37,202 nt of DNA from Pseudomonas fluorescens. GTDB taxonomy: Bacteria; Pseudomonadota; Gammaproteobacteria; Pseudomonadales; Pseudomonadaceae. This document shows positions 32,575 through 37,202 of this stretch, piece after piece (position 1 is the stretch's first letter; each line of letters starts with the position of its first letter). Location: contig NZ_CABVIY010000011.1 in the NCBI RefSeq assembly GCF_902498195.1, positions 1 to 37,202 on the forward strand, given 5' to 3'. The translations under genes were made by a program, and so were the position numbers. The notes beneath the pieces were generated by a model, which was not told the origin of the DNA, ran no database searches, and saw nothing but the letters and a program-made list of their open reading frames with translations.

Positions 32575-33978
32575 GTGCGTCTGTTTCCATGCCTGATGTT
32601 GGGAATGCTGGCGTTGCAAGCACATGCTGCCGAGCCGAAAATCGCTGAACCATCGACGCCCAAACCGCCCCTCAAGAGTGTGAGTGCCAAGGATTACTCG
32701 GCTGACCTGATGCAGCTCTACCGCGAGTCGCGCCTGGAAGATCCGCGAGTGCTGGCGTCTTATTCCCGGGCTAAATCCAGTGAAGAGCAGCAACGCGAGG
32801 CGCTGGGCGGCCTGTTGCCACAAGTCACGGTCAATGGCGGCGCGAACCGGATTCATCAAGAGAACGACCTGAGCCGTCAGTCCTACAACAGCGAAAACTA
32901 CAGCATCAACCTGAGCCAGCACATTTATAACAAGGCGGCCTGGGAGAACTATCAGAAGTTCAAAAGCCTGGCCAAGCAATCCAGTGACGAATCCACGGAA
33001 GCCCGGGCCGAAGCGACCGTCGATCTGGCGCAGCGCTATTTCGCGGCCCTGGCGGCTGACGATGAACTCGAACTGGTTCAGGCCGAGCGCCGTGCCACAC
33101 AAAAGAACCTCGACCGGGTCAATGCCTTATATAGCAAGCAGCTGGCAATGATTACCGACCAGCTTGATATCCAGGCGCGTGTGGACGCCCTTGCGGCGCA
33201 AGAAGTGGACGCTCAAAATCAGGTGCGAGTAACCCGCGTGGCGTTGTCGGAAATCATTGGCCGTCCCGTCAAGGAAAAGCTCAGCCGCGTGCGTGATGAC
33301 GTGGAACTGCAGGTGTCGGCCGAAAGCCTGGACAGCTGGGTACAGCTGGCTGTGACCGACAACCCGCAACTCAAAGCCAGCGAAAACGCCGTCGAAGCGG
33401 CTCAGGCCGCGTTGCGCGGCGGCAAGGGCGGTCATTACCCGACCGTCAGTTTGAATTTGAGCGCGCAAAATACCAACGAAGGCTATAACAACGCCCTGGC
33501 GCCGAAAACCGACAGCTATGTGGCGGGTATCGGTGTACAAATCCCGATCTACAGTGGCGGTTCGACGTCAGCCCGGGTGCGGGGTCTGTATGAGGACCAG
33601 CTGACGGCAGAGATGCAGATGGAGGCGATGCGCCGCCAGGTGGTCAAAGAAACCACCAATGCCTATTTGACGGCGGATTCGAGCGTCGAAAAAATACGGG
33701 CTAACCGGACGGCACTGTCATCCGCCATGAAGTCCAGCGATGCTGCAACCAAGGCGTTTGCCTTTGGTGTGGTCAATGCCGTGGACGTGTTGACCGCTAC
33801 ACAAAACGAGTTCAAAGCGCGTCGCGACCTGCTAAAAACGCAATACGATTTCATTACGAACCTGTTCATCCTCAACCGCTGGGCTGGCAAGCTTTCCGAG
33901 GAAAGCGTCGAGAGCGTCAATGTGTGGTTGAGCAGTAACAGCACAAACCCTGTCTCCGACCGGAACATGAAGCAATGA
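32575..33978 (+). CDS. Type I secretion outer-membrane channel (TolC/PrtF family)
   Basis: The protein has 467 residues. GTG 32575 follows GAGGAG at 5 nt and gives a Sec signal peptide MRLFPCLMLGMLALQAHA with likely cleavage before AEPK. The mature protein shows the two repeated helical halves of the TolC family: LYRESRLEDPRVLASYSRAK and LAVTDNPQLKASENAVEAAQ, followed by IPIYSGGSTSARVRGLYEDQL. It supplies the outer-membrane exit of the secretion system. Its TGA overlaps the gmd start as ATGA, so gmd translation is coupled to this gene. Confidence 0.95.
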   Translation: MRLFPCLMLGMLALQAHAAEPKIAEPSTPKPPLKSVSAKDYSADLMQLYRESRLEDPRVLASYSRAKSSEEQQREALGGLLPQVTVNGGANRIHQENDLSRQSYNSENYSINLSQHIYNKAAWENYQKFKSLAKQSSDESTEARAEATVDLAQRYFAALAADDELELVQAERRATQKNLDRVNALYSKQLAMITDQLDIQARVDALAAQEVDAQNQVRVTRVALSEIIGRPVKEKLSRVRDDVELQVSAESLDSWVQLAVTDNPQLKASENAVEAAQAALRGGKGGHYPTVSLNLSAQNTNEGYNNALAPKTDSYVAGIGVQIPIYSGGSTSARVRGLYEDQLTAEMQMEAMRRQVVKETTNAYLTADSSVEKIRANRTALSSAMKSSDAATKAFAFGVVNAVDVLTATQNEFKARRDLLKTQYDFITNLFILNRWAGKLSEESVESVNVWLSSNSTNPVSDRNMKQ

Positions 33979-35021
33979 ACACAAGCAAAAAGTCAGTCAT
34001 CATCACAGGCGTAACAGGTCAGGATGGTGCGTACCTTACCCAGCTGCTGCTGGAAAAAGGCTACAAGGTATATGGCACTTATCGTCGCACCAGCTCGGTT
34101 AACTTCTGGCGTCTGGAGGAGTTGGGTGTTGCCTCCCATGCCAACCTTGAGCTGGTCGAGCATGACCTCACTGACCTGGGCGCCAGTATCCGTCTGCTGC
34201 AAAAAGCCGAGCCCACCGAGGTCTACAACCTCGCCGCTCAGAGCTTCGTAGGCGTCTCCTTCGACCAGCCAATCACCACCGCGGAAATCACCGGTATCGG
34301 TGCCGTCAATCTGCTGGAAGCGATCCGCATCGTTAACCCGAAGATTCGCTTCTACCAGGCTTCCACCTCGGAAATGTTCGGTAAGGTCCAGCAGATCCCG
34401 CAGACCGAGAACACGGATTTCTATCCGCGCAGCCCGTACGGCGTGGCCAAGCTTTATGCGCACTGGATGACCATCAACTACCGTGAGTCCTACGGGATCT
34501 TTGGCTCCAGCGGCATCCTGTTCAACCACGAATCCCCGCTTCGCGGTAAAGAGTTCGTCACTCGCAAGATCACTGACGCCGTGGCGCGCATCTCCCTGGG
34601 CATGCAGGATTGCCTGGAGCTGGGCAACATGGACGCCAAGCGTGACTGGGGTTTTGCCAAGGAATATGTCGAAGGTATGTGGCGCATGCTGCAAGCCGAC
34701 GAGCCTGACACTTTCGTCCTGGCGACCAACCGTACCGAAACTGTTCGGGACTTCGTGTCCATGGCGTTCAAGGCCGTGGACATCGAGCTGGACTGGAAGG
34801 GCAGCGCCGACAACGAACACGGCATCGACACCAAGACCGGCAAGACCGTTATCCAGGTCAACCCGAAGTTCTACCGTCCTGCCGAAGTCGAGCTGCTGAT
34901 TGGCGACCCGGAAAAAGCCAAGCGCATCCTTGGCTGGGAACCGAAGACGACGCTGGAAGAGCTGTGCGATCTGATGGTCAAGGCTGATCTGGAGCGCGTG
35001 AAAGTCGGCAAATCGTTCTGA
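33975..35021 (+). CDS. gmd: GDP-mannose 4,6-dehydratase
   Basis: This is a 348-residue extended SDR enzyme. The NADP-binding motif GVTGQDGAYL is at residues 12-21, the catalytic Tyr-x3-Lys is in SPYGVAKLYAHWM near residue 154, and NHESPLRGKEFVTRKI is a Gmd hallmark. It converts GDP-mannose (from ManC) to GDP-4-keto-6-deoxy-mannose, which Rmd reduces to GDP-D-rhamnose. Remarkably it is the last gene of the type I secretion operon, joined to the TolC gene by an ATGA overlap, and is over 9 kb (round the circle) from rmd. A TAGCTA-type site and a terminator follow. Confidence 0.96.
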   Translation: MNTSKKSVIITGVTGQDGAYLTQLLLEKGYKVYGTYRRTSSVNFWRLEELGVASHANLELVEHDLTDLGASIRLLQKAEPTEVYNLAAQSFVGVSFDQPITTAEITGIGAVNLLEAIRIVNPKIRFYQASTSEMFGKVQQIPQTENTDFYPRSPYGVAKLYAHWMTINYRESYGIFGSSGILFNHESPLRGKEFVTRKITDAVARISLGMQDCLELGNMDAKRDWGFAKEYVEGMWRMLQADEPDTFVLATNRTETVRDFVSMAFKAVDIELDWKGSADNEHGIDTKTGKTVIQVNPKFYRPAEVELLIGDPEKAKRILGWEPKTTLEELCDLMVKADLERVKVGKSF

Positions 35022-35033
35022 TATCTTTATATT

Positions 35034-35051
35034 TAGATATCTAGCTAGCTA
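35034..35051. repeat. 18-bp TAGCTA-type site, copy after gmd
   Basis: TAGATATCTAGCTAGCTA is identical, and in the same orientation, to 21665-21682. The two copies bracket the glycan/adhesin region on one side and the backbone/secretion region on the other. Confidence 0.7.
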
Positions 35052-35058
35052 GTCATGA

Positions 35059-35086
35059 GGGTCGCGTGAAAACGCGGCCCTTTTTT
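35059..35086 (+). terminator. Intrinsic terminator of the secretion-gmd operon
   Basis: GGGTCGCGT-GAAA-ACGCGGCCC (one T-G pair) is followed by TTTTTT. It separates the operon from the three-module glycosyltransferase gene. Confidence 0.9.
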
Positions 35087-35190
35087 ATAGCGGCTGCGAC
35101 GCAAGCCGAATGCCGCATGCGGCCCACCTCTTTGTAGTGTTCAATAACACCCTCTTTTATTTTTTTTCATTTTTCGTCCCAGGTCAGCTC

Positions 35191-37202
35191 ATGCAAAACG
35201 AAGCAAAAGTCACTATCCACCAGTTCGCCATCAGTGTCAGTCACGGTGACGGCATCAGCAACGGGATGATGTTGACCCGCAAGCTGCTGCGCCTGGCAGG
35301 CGTCAAGTCGGATATCTATTGCATCCAACCGTCAGAGCAGATGGCCGGGGACGTGTTGTGTATCGATGATTACCAGCCGGGCAGCGCCGATGCGTTGCTG
35401 GTGCATCACGGCATCGGCAACCCGGTCGAATCCTGGCTGCGTGATTTGCCCGAGCGCAAATTCATGGTGTTCCACAACATCACCCCGGGCGAGCTGTTCC
35501 CCGCCGATCACGTCATTCAGCCAATGCTGGCCCACGGCTGGGAGCAGGTCGATAGCTGGAAAAACTGGCTGACGGGCAGTATTGCCGACTCCCAGCAGAA
35601 CCTGCAGGAGCTGCTCCAGCGCGGGTATGACGAACACAAGGTGACAGAGATTCCGTTGCTGGTGGACCTGGAGCGCATCGAGCCGCACGCGGCGCAGCGT
35701 CACGACACCCCGCGGCCGTTCACGCTGCTGTTCGTTGGCCGGATCATGCCGCACAAGAACCAGCTGGCCCTGGTCGAGGCCTTCGCGCATCTGTTGCGCA
35801 GCGCCCAGGTGCCGTTGCAGTTGTATCTCGTGGGCGGTTTTACCGTGGCCGATTACAAGGACAAGATCCAGGCGCGCATCCGTGAGCTGGGGATCGAGGC
35901 CTTCGTCAACCTGACCGGCAAGGTCGATGATGAAACCCTCAACGCCCTGTACTGCCGCAGCGACCTGTTCGTTTCGTTGAGCAAACACGAAGGCTTCGGC
36001 ATGCCGTTGATCGAAGCCATGGCCCACGGCCTGCCGGTGCTGGCGTACGACGCGCCCAACAGCAACGTGGTTCACACCCTGGGCAATGCCGGCCTGCTGC
36101 TGGACAACGCCGAGCCCCACGAAGTCGCGGCGACCATCGCCCAGATCATGGAAAACCCGGCGCTGCGTCGCAGCATGAAACGCTACGGCATCGAGCGCAT
36201 GGACGAGTTTGGCTACCAACACCTCTACGATCGCCTGAGCGCTTTCCTGGGCAAATTCGACATCGCCTTGCCGTCCCACCAATTTCCGGTAGCGGTGCCA
36301 AAAGCGGCGGTGGATTACCGCATCGAAGGCCCATTCGACAGCACCTACAGCCTGGCGCTGGTGAACCGCGAACTGGCCAAGGCCATGGCCGAACACGGTC
36401 ACAAGGTCGCCTTGCGCGCCACCGAAGGGCCGGGGCCGATTCCGGTCGATCAGACGTTCCTGCTGGACAACCCAGACTGCGCGGCCCTGCACGCACGCGC
36501 CGAACAACCGGCGAACACCGTGATGCGCCTGATGTACCCGCCACGGGTCACGGACATGCAGGGCGATCTGAACGTCATGTCCTGCTATGGCTGGGAAGAG
36601 TCCTGCCTGCCGCAAGCCTACTGCCATGACTTCAACCACCAGACGCACCTGGTGACCAGCATGTCCAGCTGGGTGACCACCACTTTGCAGGACAACGGCG
36701 TGACTGTGCCCTTGGCCACCGTGGGCCTGGGCGCGGACCACATCCTCAAGGCTGACATTGATTTCGACAGCCTGCCGGCCATGCCGCAGGTGACCAGCGA
36801 GCGCCTGAAACTGCTGCACGTTTCGTCCTGCTTCCCGCGCAAAGGCGTCGACGTGTTGCTCAAGGCCTACGGCCAGGCCTTCACCGCCGAGCACGCGGTG
36901 GTGCTGATCATCAAAACCTTCCCCAACCCGCACCACAACATCCAGCAGCAACTGGCGGATTGGCGTGCCGAGTTCCCAGCGGCGCCGGCGGTCGAGTTGA
37001 TCGAACAGGATCTGCCGGACTCGGCCCTGCGTGCCCTGTACACCCTGGCCGATGCCTTGGTCGCGCCGTCGCGAGGGGAGGGCTTTGGCCTGCCGCTGGC
37101 AGAAGCGATGCTGCATCGCTTGCCGGTGATCGTGACGGGGCAGGGCGGGCAGACGGATTTCTGCACCGAGCAGACCGCCTGGCTGATCGACTACCGTTAC
37201 GA
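35191..37202 (+). CDS. Three-module GT4 glycosyltransferase, N-terminal part (continues at 1..1493)
   Basis: The frame runs open from ATG 35191 to the window end and continues at position 1 once the 127-bp overlap is removed. The complete protein is 1,125 residues. Module 1 (about 1-365) begins KVTIHQFAISVSHGDGISNG and has LLFVGRIMPHKNQLALVEAF and the E-x7-E block EGFGMPLIEAM near 266. Module 2 (about 375-760) has a weakly conserved N-half (DSTYSLALVNRELAKAMAEHG), LLHVSSCFPRKGVDVLL and ends with EGFGLPLAEAM near 630. Module 1 is paralogous to the protein at 7895-9034. The enzyme probably adds several residues of the repeat unit in turn. The AGG before the start is a weak ribosome site. The spacer 35087-35190 holds a small GTGTT/AACAC hairpin and a T-rich run. 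Confidence 0.92.
   Translation, partial: MQNEAKVTIHQFAISVSHGDGISNGMMLTRKLLRLAGVKSDIYCIQPSEQMAGDVLCIDDYQPGSADALLVHHGIGNPVESWLRDLPERKFMVFHNITPGELFPADHVIQPMLAHGWEQVDSWKNWLTGSIADSQQNLQELLQRGYDEHKVTEIPLLVDLERIEPHAAQRHDTPRPFTLLFVGRIMPHKNQLALVEAFAHLLRSAQVPLQLYLVGGFTVADYKDKIQARIRELGIEAFVNLTGKVDDETLNALYCRSDLFVSLSKHEGFGMPLIEAMAHGLPVLAYDAPNSNVVHTLGNAGLLLDNAEPHEVAATIAQIMENPALRRSMKRYGIERMDEFGYQHLYDRLSAFLGKFDIALPSHQFPVAVPKAAVDYRIEGPFDSTYSLALVNRELAKAMAEHGHKVALRATEGPGPIPVDQTFLLDNPDCAALHARAEQPANTVMRLMYPPRVTDMQGDLNVMSCYGWEESCLPQAYCHDFNHQTHLVTSMSSWVTTTLQDNGVTVPLATVGLGADHILKADIDFDSLPAMPQVTSERLKLLHVSSCFPRKGVDVLLKAYGQAFTAEHAVVLIIKTFPNPHHNIQQQLADWRAEFPAAPAVELIEQDLPDSALRALYTLADALVAPSRGEGFGLPLAEAMLHRLPVIVTGQGGQTDFCTEQTAWLIDYRY
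37076..37202. repeat. Terminal direct repeat, right copy (circular junction)
   Basis: This is the second copy of the 127 bases at 1-127. It lies inside the glycosyltransferase gene and encodes about residues 629-671, including the second EGFG catalytic motif. It should be counted once when the sequence is circularised. Confidence 0.93.

Noticed and set aside
35332..37116. 594-codon minus-strand frame opposite the three-module glycosyltransferase
   Set aside because: It is His/Gln/Arg-rich shadow composition without domains; the plus frame carries clear GT4 motifs.

Overview
The window looks like a complete circular replicon of about 37,075 bp, most likely a Pseudomonas (fluorescens/putida-type) plasmid. 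Bases 1-127 are repeated exactly at 37076-37202, and joining the ends there restores one unbroken reading frame for a 1,125-residue glycosyltransferase. The GC-rich coding style, the A-band-like rhamnan genes, the PrtDEF/AprDEF-type exporter and the iteron replicon all suit Pseudomonas. The genus is inferred from sequence style, not proven.

Layout, starting at the backbone. 21.6-28.0 kb is the AT-richer plasmid core. It holds a P4-type tyrosine recombinase, a Tus-family replication-terminus protein, a ParA/ribbon-helix-helix partition pair, an iteron origin with a DnaA box, a Rep_3 initiator, and about 1 kb of non-coding or decayed DNA. 28.1-35.0 kb carries a WbpZ-like glycosyltransferase divergent from a type I secretion operon (ABC protein, HlyD-type adaptor, TolC-type channel), whose last gene is gmd (GDP-mannose 4,6-dehydratase). 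From 35.2 kb across the junction to 21.6 kb lies a glycan and surface-protein region. In order it holds a three-module glycosyltransferase, a 590-residue DUF4214 protein with codon use typical of very highly expressed genes, and Wzm. Next come an MBOAT/SGNH acetylation pair and a leftward operon wzt - methyltransferase - glycosyltransferase - rmd. The region ends with an acyltransferase, another glycosyltransferase, manC and a 1,767-residue DUF4347/Ig-repeat/DUF4214 adhesin.

How it could work together. ManC, Gmd and Rmd make GDP-D-rhamnose from mannose phosphate; phosphomannomutase and the lipid-linked initiating transferase must come from the chromosome. Six GT-B domains in four proteins build the chain. 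The coiled-coil methyltransferase may cap it, as in WbdD-type systems, and Wzt (with a C-terminal glycan-binding domain) and Wzm export it. The MBOAT/SGNH pair and the acyltransferase probably O-acylate it. The two DUF4214 proteins have no Sec signal and are the obvious cargo of the type I exporter. Because gmd is translationally coupled to the exporter and the abundant DUF4214 gene sits inside the glycan locus, I suggest a plasmid-borne system that re-coats the cell with a secreted, possibly glycosylated, surface-layer-like protein plus a matching rhamnan. This is a hypothesis.

The backbone has its own oddities: a plasmid-encoded Tus homologue with inverted 16-bp sites around its start, and an 18-bp TAGCTA-type site spread over several intergenic regions and repeatedly paired with a stray iteron. 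No relaxase, conjugation genes, toxin-antitoxin pair, resistance gene, tRNA or intact insertion sequence was seen.
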